Shown here: piece by piece, positions 30,169-39,071 of the stretch
Layout: each line of letters starts with the position of its first letter
Numbering within the stretch: position 1 is the stretch's first letter
Source of the DNA: Microbacterium flavescens
GTDB lineage: Bacteria > Actinomycetota > Actinomycetes > Actinomycetales > Microbacteriaceae
Length of the DNA stretch: 64,000 nt
Assembly (NCBI RefSeq): GCF_018588945.1
Contig: NZ_JAFIWA010000003.1
Coordinates: forward strand, 186,001 to 250,000
Direction: 5' to 3'
The notes under the pieces: model-generated
What the model was told of the DNA's origin: nothing
Seen by the model: only the letters and a program-made list of their open reading frames with translations
Databases searched by the model: none
Translations under genes and position numbers: made by a program

Positions 30169-30632
30169 GGGTTCTCCTCGCGCTCGCGCTGAGCGCGTTC
30201 GTGCTCGGCGATCAGGCCCTCCAGCTGGGCGCGCACGTGATCGAGCCCGCGGATCAACGCCCGCACGGTGTCGTGGTCGAGCCCGTCGACGAGTGCCGCT
30301 CCGAGTTCGTCGTGCTCGGCATCCATCGCCTCCATGAGCGACGTGCCGCGATCGGTGAGATGCACGAGGACCGCTCTCCGGTCGGTGGGGTGCGGCTTTC
30401 GCCGTGCGAGCCCCGTCGCATCGAGGGCGTCGACCAGCGTGGTGATGTGCCGCGGCGTGACGGCGAGCGCTTCGGAGAGCTGCACCTGCGTCGCCGGCCC
30501 GCCGTGATGGAGCACCCACAGCAGGTGGGTGCGGGGCCCGGTGAGCCCGCGGCGGTCGAGCTCGCGCTCCTGGTCGGCCTGCAGGATCTGCGTGAGCGCC
30601 AGCAGCGAATCGAGGACGTGAGTGCCAGACAT
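30165..30632 (-). CDS. MarR family transcriptional regulator
   Basis: 155 aa winged-helix regulator. The DNA-binding core is recognisable: VQLSEALAVTPRHITTLVDALDATGLARRKPHPTDRRAV (recognition helix TPRHITTLVDAL and wing DRRAV). The ligand is unknown. TATTCT (30640-30645, minus) ends seven bases before the ATG. It is divergent from the aminotransferase at 30729 and coupled to the membrane protein downstream, either of which could be its target. Confidence 0.9.
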   Translation of the reverse strand: MSGTHVLDSLLALTQILQADQERELDRRGLTGPRTHLLWVLHHGGPATQVQLSEALAVTPRHITTLVDALDATGLARRKPHPTDRRAVLVHLTDRGTSLMEAMDAEHDELGAALVDGLDHDTVRALIRGLDHVRAQLEGLIAEHERAQREREENP

Positions 30633-30728
30633 AGTGAACAGAATACACGATCGGTGGCACCATTGACCGACTCGCGCCCGGCTGGGATCCTTGCCGGGGG
30701 CTCACCCGCACTGGGGAAGGTGATGGCG

Positions 30729-31916
30729 ATGACGATGTCCGATCGTGCAGCGCGCGCGAAGGCGGCGGTCGACGTCGTCACCGCGTTCTTCGCGCGAATC
30801 CAGGCCACGGCCGACGATCCCGACGCACTCGACTTCACGTTCGGCAATCCGCACGAACTGGCCCTTCCCGGGCTGACGAGCGCGATGCAGGCGCAGATCG
30901 AGCCGCGAACGGTCGACTGGTTCGCCTACAAGACGAGCGAGCGCCTCGCGCAGGAGACGGTGGCCGCGGGCCTGCGGACCGAGCTGGGGCTCGACTTCGA
31001 GCCCGAGGACATCGCGATGACGCAGGGGGCGTTCGGTGCGCTGTCCCTGGCGTTCGCGCTCCTGGCCGATGCGGGGGACGAAGTCGTCATCCCCGTGCCG
31101 GGCTGGTTCTGCTACGAGCCGATGCTGCACGCGGCGAATCTCGTGCCGGTGCGCGCGGCGCTGGACCCGGAGACCTTCGACCTCGACGTGGACGCCATCG
31201 CGCGGGCGATCACGCCGCAGACGCGCATCGTGGTGGTGAACTCCCCGGCCAACCCGACGGGCCGCGTGTACTCCGAGGCGACCTGGCGTGCGCTGGCGGA
31301 AGTGCTTGAGAACGGTTCGCGCACGCACGGGCGGCGCATCTGGCTGGTGTCCGACGAGCCGTATCGGCGGATCCGCTTCGACGGCATCGACTTCGCGAGC
31401 CCGGCGATGGCCTATCCGTGGACGGTCATCGACTACAGCTACGGCAAGGTGCTGCTGGCTCCGGGCCAGCGGCTCGGATACCTCGCCCTGTCGCCCCTCA
31501 TCCCGGGCGACGAGCGCGACGAGCTGCGCGCCGCCCTCATGCCCATCGGCCTCGCGATCGGCTGGGGGTTTCCCGACGCCGTGATGCAGTACGCGGTGCC
31601 CGCGCTCGAGGCGGTCTCGCTCGACATGGCCGAGCTCGCCCGCAAGCGCGACCGGCTGTTCGGTGCGCTCGACGGCGCCGGGGTGCGGGTCACCCGTCCC
31701 GAGGGGACGTTCTACCTGTGGGGCGAGGCGCCCGGCGGCGACGGAGCCGCGTTCTGCGCGGCGCTCGACGAGCGCGGCGTCCACGTGATGCCCGGTGCGC
31801 TGTTCGACCAGCCGCACCACTTCCGCATGTCGCTCACCGCGACGATGGAGACGATCGATCGCGCGATCCCGCACCTCACCGACGTCGCCGCCGCGCTCGG
31901 CCCCACCGCACGCTGA
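30729..31916 (+). CDS. Pyridoxal-phosphate aminotransferase (class I/II), second paralogue
   Basis: 395 aa fold-type I enzyme. TQGAFGALSLAFALL, NSPANPTGRVY, SDEPYRRIRF and SYGKVLLAPGQRLGYLALS (with the PLP Lys) are visible, and the C-terminal RMSLTATMETIDRAI carries the carboxylate-binding Arg. The Y-G-K-V-L-L-A-P-G-Q-R context differs from the window's other aminotransferase, so substrates probably differ. Three in-frame ATGs occur at 30723, 30729 and 30735; the middle one sits eight bases after GGGGAAGG. It is divergent from the MarR gene. Confidence 0.85.
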   Translation: MTMSDRAARAKAAVDVVTAFFARIQATADDPDALDFTFGNPHELALPGLTSAMQAQIEPRTVDWFAYKTSERLAQETVAAGLRTELGLDFEPEDIAMTQGAFGALSLAFALLADAGDEVVIPVPGWFCYEPMLHAANLVPVRAALDPETFDLDVDAIARAITPQTRIVVVNSPANPTGRVYSEATWRALAEVLENGSRTHGRRIWLVSDEPYRRIRFDGIDFASPAMAYPWTVIDYSYGKVLLAPGQRLGYLALSPLIPGDERDELRAALMPIGLAIGWGFPDAVMQYAVPALEAVSLDMAELARKRDRLFGALDGAGVRVTRPEGTFYLWGEAPGGDGAAFCAALDERGVHVMPGALFDQPHHFRMSLTATMETIDRAIPHLTDVAAALGPTAR

Positions 31917-31968
31917 GTGCGCGGCCCGTCGAGGCCCGCGCGACGAGGGCGGCGTCCATAATTGACGG

Positions 31969-32709
31969 GTGCCCACCTACCGCGATGAAGTCGTGGTCCT
32001 GCGCACCCACAAGCTGGGTGAGGCCGACAGGATCCTGACGATGCTCAGCCGCCGTCACGGCAAGCTGCGCGCGGTGGCCAAGGGGGTGCGGCGCACGTCG
32101 TCCCGGTTCGGGGCGCGGCTCGAGCCGTTCATGGTCGCCGACGTGCAGCTGTACCAGGGCCGCTCGCTCGACATCGTGCAGCAGGCCGAGACACTTGGCT
32201 CCTACGGCGCCGACATCGCCGCGCACTACGACCGCTACACCTCCGCGCACGCCATGGTCGAGGCAGCCGACCGTCTCAACGAGGCCGAGGCGACCCCGCA
32301 GCAGTACCTGCTCCTGGTGGGCGGGCTGCGAGCGCTCGCCCGCGGCGAGCACGCCTCGCGCAGCGTGCTGGACTCCTATCTGCTGCGCGCGATGGCGCTG
32401 TCGGGCTGGGCTCCCGGTCTCACCGAGTGCGCGCGCTGCGGGCGCGCCGGACCCCACGACACCTTCGTCGCCCAGCTCGGGGGCATGGTGTGCCGCGACT
32501 GCGCGCCGACCGGCGCGGCGCGGGTGCACCCCGAGACCGCCGCGCTGCTCGACTCGCTCATGGCCGGGGAGTGGGACCGAGTGGATGCCGCGTCCGCCGG
32601 CTCCGGTGCCGCCGCGTCGGGGCTGATCGCGGCATACGCCCAGTGGCACCTCGAGCGAGGCATCCGCTCGCTCTCGCATGTGGCCGCAGACCCCGGAGGG
32701 GATCGATGA
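31969..32709 (+). CDS. recO: DNA repair protein RecO
   Basis: 246 aa. The N-terminal OB fold begins [20 protein letters not shown], then a helical domain and a Cys4 zinc site at C154, C157, C175 and C178 (CARC and CRDC). RecO with RecR loads RecA on SSB-coated DNA. The GTG start is six bases after CATAAT (31957-31962), another probable leaderless mRNA. It overlaps uppS by four bases (ATGA). Confidence 0.95.
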   Translation: MPTYRDEVVVLRTHKLGEADRILTMLSRRHGKLRAVAKGVRRTSSRFGARLEPFMVADVQLYQGRSLDIVQQAETLGSYGADIAAHYDRYTSAHAMVEAADRLNEAEATPQQYLLLVGGLRALARGEHASRSVLDSYLLRAMALSGWAPGLTECARCGRAGPHDTFVAQLGGMVCRDCAPTGAARVHPETAALLDSLMAGEWDRVDAASAGSGAAASGLIAAYAQWHLERGIRSLSHVAADPGGDR

Positions 32710-33518
32710 CGCCGAAGCCGTTCACGCACCGAGACGCCGTCGCGTACCGCCCGGTGGACTGGACCGGCCTGTACCCGCCGGCGTTTCCCGCGGGCTCGGT
32801 GCCGGCGCATGTCGCGATCGTGATGGACGGCAACGGACGCTGGGCCAACCGTCGCGGGCTGACCCGCGTCGAGGGTCACAAGGCCGGGGAGGCCGCGCTG
32901 CTCGACGTCGTGGCCGGAGCGATCCAGGCCGGCGTGAAGCACCTCTCGGTCTACGCCTTCTCGACCGAGAACTGGTCGCGCTCACCCGACGAAGTGCGCT
33001 TCCTCATGGGGTTCAATCGCGACGTGCTGCACCGGCGACGCGATCAGCTCAACGAGTGGGGGGTGCGCGTGCGATGGGCAGGGCGCAAGCCGCGCCTGTG
33101 GTCGAGCGTCATCAAGGAGCTGCAGTTCGCGGAGCGTCTGACCGCCGGAAACGACACACTGACCCTCACGATGTGCGTCAACTACGGTGGGCGCGTCGAG
33201 CTCGTCGATGCGATGCGCTCGATCGGCGACGACATCGCGGCCGGACGCCTGCGCCCGTCGGCGGTGACGGAGAAGCTCATCCAGAAGCGCCTCTACCTGC
33301 CCGACATGCCCGACGTCGACCTGTTCGTCCGGTCGAGCGGCGAGCAGCGCACGTCGAACTTCCTGCTCTGGGAGTCGGCGTACGCGGAGTTCGTCTTCCT
33401 CGACACCCTCTGGCCCGACTTCTCGCGCACCGACCTGTGGCGTGCCATCGGGCTGTACCTCGATCGCGATCGCCGCTTCGGCGGAGCCGTGGACGCGCCC
33501 GGTCCGGCCACGACGTAG
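32706..33518 (+). CDS. uppS: Isoprenyl transferase (undecaprenyl diphosphate synthase family)
   Basis: 270 aa cis-prenyltransferase making the polyprenyl diphosphate carrier of peptidoglycan and wall polymers. The catalytic Asp41 lies in [30 protein letters not shown] and the C-terminal [21 protein letters not shown] are conserved. Product chain length (C50 or C55) cannot be told. The four-base overlap with recO is a gene pair common in actinobacteria. Confidence 0.95.
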   Translation: MTPKPFTHRDAVAYRPVDWTGLYPPAFPAGSVPAHVAIVMDGNGRWANRRGLTRVEGHKAGEAALLDVVAGAIQAGVKHLSVYAFSTENWSRSPDEVRFLMGFNRDVLHRRRDQLNEWGVRVRWAGRKPRLWSSVIKELQFAERLTAGNDTLTLTMCVNYGGRVELVDAMRSIGDDIAAGRLRPSAVTEKLIQKRLYLPDMPDVDLFVRSSGEQRTSNFLLWESAYAEFVFLDTLWPDFSRTDLWRAIGLYLDRDRRFGGAVDAPGPATT

Positions 33519-33618
33519 GCGCTGCCGCGGATGCGTCGCCGGGCGTATCCTGCGAGCGTCCGCGGGCTCTTCTCTGATGAGCGCCGCGCCACGCGGTCGT
33601 TCGGGAGGTGTCTGTGCC

Positions 33619-34254
33619 ATGCCGAAGAAGCTGCACGTGAGTACGGCGGTCGCCGCAGCGCTGACCGCGCTCGTGCTGCTCCTCGCCGGGTGCGCGCCCG
33701 GCAATGCGGACGGTGACGGCTCCGGTGAGACCGCGTCGACGCAAGACGATGGCTCCGCCCACGGCGGCGGTCAAGAGGGCGAAGAGGGCGAGGCGGACGG
33801 CGGCGAGGACCCGGCGCAGGAGCCGGTGCGCACCGGCCCCGTCGCAGACTACGGCGGACCCGCCTACGGCGATCAGGGCGAGGCCGAGGTCGTCGAGGCG
33901 GGCGTGTGGTGCAAGACCATCGCGGTGTTCTGGGGCGGCAATGAGCCGGTGCCCGAGGGCGTGCGCTTCACGTTCGAAGAGGCGATCGTCGACCAGGCCG
34001 GCCTGCAGGTGGAGAGCGGGGTATGCGGCACGGGCGGTGCCGATCGATCGTGCCTCGGGCTCACGGTGGAGGCGAACGAGTCCGGCATCTTCTGCAGCGT
34101 CGTCCTGAGGCCCGGAGAGGACTTCGCCGACGGCACGACCATCACCTTCTCGGGCACCCTCGAGTGCCCGACGACCGAGGTGTGCGACGCCGTGGCCGCG
34201 CGCGAGGTCGATCCCGGTCCGCCGCTCGTCGTGAACACGCCCGAGGGGGCGTGA
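33619..34254 (+). CDS. Putative lipoprotein with acidic linker, unknown function
   Basis: 211 aa. MPKKLHVSTAVAAALTALVL leads to the lipobox LLAGC at about residue 27, so it is probably membrane-anchored outside the cell. A 40-residue Gly/Glu/Asp-rich low-complexity linker follows, then a compact domain with five or more Cys (VWCKT, SGVCGT, RSCLGL, IFCSVV, ECPTTEVCD), suggesting disulfides. No family recognised. Its stop overlaps the next ATG by one base (TGATG). Confidence 0.75.
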   Translation: MPKKLHVSTAVAAALTALVLLLAGCAPGNADGDGSGETASTQDDGSAHGGGQEGEEGEADGGEDPAQEPVRTGPVADYGGPAYGDQGEAEVVEAGVWCKTIAVFWGGNEPVPEGVRFTFEEAIVDQAGLQVESGVCGTGGADRSCLGLTVEANESGIFCSVVLRPGEDFADGTTITFSGTLECPTTEVCDAVAAREVDPGPPLVVNTPEGA

Positions 34255-35192
34255 TGGCGGACCACCCCGAGGCGCCGACGACCGGCGCCCCGGCGCGCGA
34301 ACCCGGCCTGGGCTTCGAGAAGTGGATGGGGTTCCTCTCCTCCTTCGTCGCTCCGCTCACCCTCGTGACCGCGCTGCTGTTCTACTTCGGCTACGTCTCG
34401 ACGCGCGAGTTCTTCCGCTACTTCGGGGTCGACGTCGACCTCATCGGGCTGAGCTCGCAGGAGTTCGTCATGCGCAGCCCCGGCGCGCTCTTCGTCCCGG
34501 TGATGGTCCTCCTTCTGCTGGCTGCCGGTCTCATGGTGGGTCATCGCCTGCTGCGTCGGTGGCTCGAGCGTCAGCCGGTGCCGCGGCAGCGGCGCGTGAT
34601 CGCGGCGTTCGCCTGGAGCGGCATCGCCCTGCTCCTCGCGGGCCTGGCGATGGCGTTCCTGATTCCGGTGATCGACTGGCCGGTCGCCCAGCTGCTCGCA
34701 CCGCTGCTCCTCGCCGTAGGAGCGGGGCTGTCCGCCTACGCCGCTTCGACGGTGAGAGCGCTCGGCGGCAGGACGATCGGCCGCAGCGTCGTGGTGATCC
34801 TCGTGCTCGTGCTGGTAGCCGGGACCTTCTGGTCCACGGCGACGATCGCGCAATGGTGGGGCCTGGGCCAGGCACGCGCCCTCGCCTCGGATCTGCGGGC
34901 GCTTCCCGCCGTCGTGCTCGACTCGAAGGATCGGCTGTACCCCGGGAACGACGACATCACGTTCCAGGAGCTCGGGGCCGAAGCATCCGCTCCCACCGAC
35001 GGCGACCCGCCGCCGGCGCCGACCTACGCGTATCGCTATTTCGGGCTGCGGCTGCTCGCGCAGGGGAGCGGGCGGCTCTACCTTGTGCCGGACGCATGGT
35101 CGGCGGATGCCTCGACGCTGGTCGTGCCGTACGACGACGTCCGTGTGAGGTTCCGTTTCCTGCCCGACCAGGACGCGCCGACCGACGGATGA
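34254..35192 (+). CDS. Polytopic membrane protein, unknown function
   Basis: 312 aa with about five hydrophobic segments: FLSSFVAPLTLVTALLFYFG, GALFVPVMVLLLLAAGLMV, FAWSGIALLLAGLAMAFLIP, LLAPLLLAVGAGLSAYAAS and SVVVILVLVLVAGTFWSTA. A C-terminal soluble domain of about 110 residues (beta-rich, YAYRYFGLRLLAQGSGRLYLV) is predicted outside the last helix. The segment YVSTREFFRYFGVDVDLIGLSSQEF between helices 1 and 2 looks conserved in type. It is translationally coupled to the lipoprotein upstream; the two probably form one surface system. Confidence 0.75.
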   Translation: MADHPEAPTTGAPAREPGLGFEKWMGFLSSFVAPLTLVTALLFYFGYVSTREFFRYFGVDVDLIGLSSQEFVMRSPGALFVPVMVLLLLAAGLMVGHRLLRRWLERQPVPRQRRVIAAFAWSGIALLLAGLAMAFLIPVIDWPVAQLLAPLLLAVGAGLSAYAASTVRALGGRTIGRSVVVILVLVLVAGTFWSTATIAQWWGLGQARALASDLRALPAVVLDSKDRLYPGNDDITFQELGAEASAPTDGDPPPAPTYAYRYFGLRLLAQGSGRLYLVPDAWSADASTLVVPYDDVRVRFRFLPDQDAPTDG

Positions 35193-35238
35193 TGCATCCG
35201 CCGGAATAGATCCGCGGGAGGCCGAGGTTGTCCTCAGC

Positions 35239-35919
35239 ATGACGGACGCCATAAAGATCGACGTGTGGAGCGACATCGCCTGCCCCTGGTGCTACATCGG
35301 CAAGCGGAATCTCGAGAGGGGTCTCGCCGCGGCATCCGCTGATGACGACTCGCCGGAGGTGGAGGTCGTCTACCACTCGTTCGAGCTGTCGCCCGACACC
35401 CCCGTCGACTTCGACGGCGGCGAGGCGGACTACCTGGCCCGGCACAAGGGCGTCTCGTCCGCGCAGGCCCAGCAGATGCTCGACCGCGTGACCGGGGTCG
35501 CCGCCGAGGCGGGCCTCCAGTACCGCTTCGACCTCCTCAAGCACACCAACACCGTCAAGGCCCACGAGCTGCTGCACTTCGCGAAGGAGCAGGGCCGGCA
35601 GCTCGAGCTGGCCGAGCGGCTGATGTCGGCCTACTTCACCGAGGGGCGTCACCTGGGTCAGGAGGACGAGCTCGTTGCGCTCGCGGCCGACGTGGGCCTC
35701 GACGCCGACGCGGCGCGCGCTGCGCTGCAGTCCGGGCGCTTCCTCGACGCCGTGCGCGCCGACCAGGCGCAGGCGAGCGCCTACGGGATCAACGGCGTGC
35801 CGTTCTTCGTGATCGACGGGAAGTACGGCGTCTCGGGCGCGCAGCCGGCCGACGCGTTCGCCGACATCGTGCGTCAGGTCTGGGCCGAGCACCGCGAGGA
35901 TGCTCCGGTCGGCGCCTGA
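35239..35919 (+). CDS. DsbA family oxidoreductase (FrnE-like)
   Basis: 226 aa, cytosolic by absence of a signal peptide. The redox motif is C15-P-W-C18 in SDIACPWCYIGKRNLE, followed by a helical insertion and the cis-Pro region INGVPFFVIDGKYGVSGAQP. FrnE-like members are thiol-disulfide isomerases linked to oxidative stress resistance. It faces a glutathione-peroxidase-type gene across a shared terminator, which fits a thiol-redox theme. Confidence 0.9.
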   Translation: MTDAIKIDVWSDIACPWCYIGKRNLERGLAAASADDDSPEVEVVYHSFELSPDTPVDFDGGEADYLARHKGVSSAQAQQMLDRVTGVAAEAGLQYRFDLLKHTNTVKAHELLHFAKEQGRQLELAERLMSAYFTEGRHLGQEDELVALAADVGLDADAARAALQSGRFLDAVRADQAQASAYGINGVPFFVIDGKYGVSGAQPADAFADIVRQVWAEHREDAPVGA

Positions 35920-35933
35920 CGGCTCAGACGACG

Positions 35934-35963
35934 AGACCCGCCGCGCGATCACGCGGCGGGTCT
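35934..35963. terminator. Bidirectional terminator between dsbA-like and gpx genes
   Basis: A perfect 12-bp stem (AGACCCGCCGCG with CGCGGCGGGTCT) with a six-base loop lies between the converging stops. It ends in TCTTCG on the plus strand and is one of the clearest terminators in the window. Confidence 0.88.
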
Positions 35964-35977
35964 TCGCATGCCCGGGG

Positions 35978-36481
35978 TCAGCGGGGCAGGTTCGACTCGA
36001 TCACGCCGACGACCGCGGGGTCGTCGGGCGTGACGTTCGGACGGAACCGGTGCACCTCGCCGCTCGGCGTGAGCACGAACTTCTCGAAGTTCCACTGGAT
36101 GCGGCCGCGGTTGCCCTCCACGTCGTCGGCGTCCTTGAGGGCCTTGTAGAGCGGGGCGGCCTTGCCGCCGTTGACCTTCACCTTGTCGAACACGGGGAAG
36201 GAGACGCCCCACGTCGTCGAGCAGTACTCGAGGATCTCGTCCATCGAGCCGGGCTCCTGGCCCATGAACTGGTTGCAGGGGAAGCCGAGCACGGTGAATC
36301 CCCGGTCGGCATACGCGCGCTGCAGCTCCTCCAGCTGTGCGTACTGCGGGGTGAGGCCGCACTTCGACGCGACGTTGACGACGAGGAGCACCTGGTCGCC
36401 GAAATCCGCCAGCGTGGCCGTTCCGCCATCGGCGGTCTGGAACGGGATGCTGCGGAGATCGGTCGCGGTAGCCTCGGTCAT
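35978..36481 (-). CDS. Glutathione peroxidase family (Cys-type thiol peroxidase)
   Basis: 167 aa. The peroxidatic residue is C41 in NVASKCGLTPQY, so it is a Cys enzyme and not a selenoprotein. The second motif LGFPCNQF and the catalytic Trp in WNFEKF are present. Cys-type bacterial members usually use thioredoxin or mycoredoxin rather than glutathione, as actinobacteria make mycothiol. The ATG follows TAGTCT (36488-36493, minus) by six bases, so it is probably leaderless. Confidence 0.93.
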   Translation of the reverse strand: MTEATATDLRSIPFQTADGGTATLADFGDQVLLVVNVASKCGLTPQYAQLEELQRAYADRGFTVLGFPCNQFMGQEPGSMDEILEYCSTTWGVSFPVFDKVKVNGGKAAPLYKALKDADDVEGNRGRIQWNFEKFVLTPSGEVHRFRPNVTPDDPAVVGVIESNLPR

Positions 36482-36574
36482 GCTCCCAGACTAAGCGCTG
36501 TCATCCAGCGCCGGCCCGGGTTGACACCACGGCTCGCAACGCTCGCTCAGCGCGAGTCTGGGAGAATGGACGAC

Positions 36575-37741
36575 GTGACGACTGCCTACGCTCCCGCGCG
36601 CACGCTGCGCATCGGGCCCATCGAACTCGATGCGCCCGTCGTGCTCGCGCCGATGGCGGGGATCACCAACACGGCGTTCCGACGCCTGTGCCGTGAATAC
36701 GGCGCCGGCCTCTACGTGAGCGAGATGATCACGACGCGCGCGCTGGTCGAGCGCAACGCCACGACGATGCGCCTGATCACGCACCACGAGTCCGAGAAGC
36801 CCCGGTCGATCCAGCTGTACGGCGTCGACCCCGCAACGACCGAGGCGGCGGTGCGCCTGCTCGTCGAAGAGGACCGCGCCGACCACATCGACCTGAACTT
36901 CGGCTGTCCCGTGCCGAAGGTGACGCGCAAGGGCGGAGGCGCGGCGCTCCCGTGGAAGCTCGGACTCTTCCGCGACATCGTCACCCGCGCCGCGCGTGCC
37001 GCAGGCGACGTCCCGCTGACCGTCAAGATGCGCAAGGGCATCGACTCCGACCACCTGACCTACCTCGACGCCGGACGCATCGCCGAGGACGCCGGGGTGG
37101 CCGCCGTCGCCCTCCATGCCCGCACCGCCGCCGAGTTCTACTCCGGAGAGGCGGACTGGTCGGCGATCGCTCGGCTCAAGGAGGCGGTGACGAGCGTCCC
37201 GGTGCTGGGCAACGGCGACATCTGGTCGGCGGACGACGCCGTGCGCATGATGGACGAGACGGGCTGCGACGGCGTGGTGGTGGGGCGCGGATGCCTCGGC
37301 CGGCCGTGGCTGTTCGGCGACCTCGCGCGTGCGCTGGGCGGGCCGGACGCGGCATCCGGTGCTCCCGTCGACGCGACTCTGGCGTTCGTCGCCCAGGCGT
37401 TCCGCCGCCACGCGGAGCTGCTCGTCGACTTCTTCGAGGACGAGGGTCGCGGCTGCCGCGACATCCGCAAGCACGTTGCGTGGTACTTCAAGGGCTACCC
37501 GGTCGGCGGCGAGACGCGCGCCCGGCTCGCTACCGTGTCGACGCTGGCCGAGATCGACGAGCTCCTCGCGACCCTCGAGCTGGATGCACCGTACCCGGGA
37601 GCGGCGGCCGAGGGGCAGCGCGGACGCGCCGGCACCCCGAAGCGACCTGCGCTGCCCGAGCACTGGCTCGAGTCCCGCGACCTGGGTGCTGAGGCATCCT
37701 GCGCCCTCGCCGAAGCGGAACTCGACCACAGTGGCGGCTGA
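36575..37741 (+). CDS. dusB: tRNA-dihydrouridine synthase
   Basis: About 388 aa FMN enzyme reducing uridines in the tRNA D-loop. PVVLAPMAGITNTAFRRLCR, the catalytic Cys in LNFGCPVPKVTRKGGGAAL, VKMRKGID, HARTAAEFYSG and NGDIWSADDA are conserved. The start is set at GTG 36575: it has GGGAG ten bases upstream and also GAGAAT seven bases upstream, whereas an ATG at 36566 has neither. The end overlaps the dgt start by 11 bases. Confidence 0.93.
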   Translation: MTTAYAPARTLRIGPIELDAPVVLAPMAGITNTAFRRLCREYGAGLYVSEMITTRALVERNATTMRLITHHESEKPRSIQLYGVDPATTEAAVRLLVEEDRADHIDLNFGCPVPKVTRKGGGAALPWKLGLFRDIVTRAARAAGDVPLTVKMRKGIDSDHLTYLDAGRIAEDAGVAAVALHARTAAEFYSGEADWSAIARLKEAVTSVPVLGNGDIWSADDAVRMMDETGCDGVVVGRGCLGRPWLFGDLARALGGPDAASGAPVDATLAFVAQAFRRHAELLVDFFEDEGRGCRDIRKHVAWYFKGYPVGGETRARLATVSTLAEIDELLATLELDAPYPGAAAEGQRGRAGTPKRPALPEHWLESRDLGAEASCALAEAELDHSGG

Positions 37742-39071
37742 CGGCGCCGGCGGGGCGGCAATCGCGTCGGAGCGGCCGTCGGGCTATGACGACGCGGATG
37801 CCGCGCGCTTCCACACGGAGCGCCACCGCTCGCTGCGGGACGACTTCGCGCGCGACCGGGCGCGCGTGCTGCACTCCGCCGCGCTGCGCCGGCTCGCCGC
37901 CAAGACGCAGGTGCTGAGCCCGGCGAGCCCGGCCGACTTCGCCCGCAACCGGCTCACGCACTCGCTCGAGGTGGCGCAGGTCGGCCGCGAGCTGGCGACC
38001 GCGCTGCACCTCGCCGCCGACGTGGTCGACACCGCGTGCCTCAGCCACGACCTCGGGCACCCGCCGTTCGGCCACAACGGCGAGCGCGCGATGAACGAGT
38101 GGGCCGAGGACATCGGCGGGTTCGAGGGCAATGCCCAGACCCTGCGCATCATCAGCCGCCTCGAGCCGAAGGTCGTCGACGACGACGGGCGCACCTTCGG
38201 CCTGAACCTCACGCGCGCGAGCCTCGACGCCAGCTGCAAGTACCCGTGGACGGCCGAGCACCCGCTGCCCGACGCAGGCGGGCGCCTGAAGTTCGGGGTG
38301 TACCCCGACGACGAAGCGGTCTTCCGGTGGATGCGCGACGGCGCCCCCGGGCGCGTCCGGTGCATCGAGGCCGAGGTCATGGACCTCTCCGACGACATCG
38401 CCTACTCTGTGCACGACTTCGAGGACGCGGTCGTCAACGGCTACCTCGATCCCGCACGGCTGGCGGACACCTCGGAGCACGCTGCGCTGCTCTCGGCCAT
38501 CCAGACCTGGGTGGGCTTCGACTTCGCCCGCGACGAGCTGGAAGACGCCCTGTACCGGCTCATGCGGATGCCGGAATGGATCACGTCGTTCGACGGCACG
38601 CGCGCCTCGCTCGCCGGACTGAAGAACCTCACGTCCGATCTCATCGGGCGGTTCGCGCGCGCCGCCACCACGGCCACCCGCGAGGCCTACGGCATGTCGG
38701 CGCTCACCCGCTATCGTGCCCACGTGGTCGTTCCCCGGGTCGTCGAGGCAGAGATGGCTGTCCTCAAGGGCATCATCGGCGCCGTCGTCGTCTCCATCGA
38801 GGGTCGCAAAGACCTCTACAAGGAGCAGCGGCGCGTCCTCAAGCGGCTCGCGAGCGCGCTGTGGGAGCGACCGGAGGAGCTCGACGCCCTTCACGCCGAG
38901 GACTTCGCCGCCGCCGGCTCCGATGCGGCCCGCCGCCGTGTGGTGGTCGACCAGGTCGCGAGCCTGACCGATCAGCTTGCGATCGCGTGGCACGGCCGCC
39001 TCATCGGCGAACTGGATGCCGCCACCATCGGCGTCTGGGCGCCGGCCGCGCGCGTCTCCGGGACGCGCTGA
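37731..39071 (+). CDS. dgt: Deoxyguanosinetriphosphate triphosphohydrolase-like protein
   Basis: 446 aa HD-domain dNTP triphosphohydrolase. Metal ligands are in THSLEVAQVGRE and CLSHDLGHPPFGHNGE (the HD pair), with a later Asp in MDLSDDIAYSVHDFED. It would hydrolyse dNTPs to nucleosides and tripolyphosphate, tuning pools or restricting phage. It begins GTG inside dusB; its stop overlaps the dnaG ATG (TGATG). The dusB-dgt-dnaG order is frequent in actinobacteria. Confidence 0.94.
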   Translation: MAADGAGGAAIASERPSGYDDADAARFHTERHRSLRDDFARDRARVLHSAALRRLAAKTQVLSPASPADFARNRLTHSLEVAQVGRELATALHLAADVVDTACLSHDLGHPPFGHNGERAMNEWAEDIGGFEGNAQTLRIISRLEPKVVDDDGRTFGLNLTRASLDASCKYPWTAEHPLPDAGGRLKFGVYPDDEAVFRWMRDGAPGRVRCIEAEVMDLSDDIAYSVHDFEDAVVNGYLDPARLADTSEHAALLSAIQTWVGFDFARDELEDALYRLMRMPEWITSFDGTRASLAGLKNLTSDLIGRFARAATTATREAYGMSALTRYRAHVVVPRVVEAEMAVLKGIIGAVVVSIEGRKDLYKEQRRVLKRLASALWERPEELDALHAEDFAAAGSDAARRRVVVDQVASLTDQLAIAWHGRLIGELDAATIGVWAPAARVSGTR

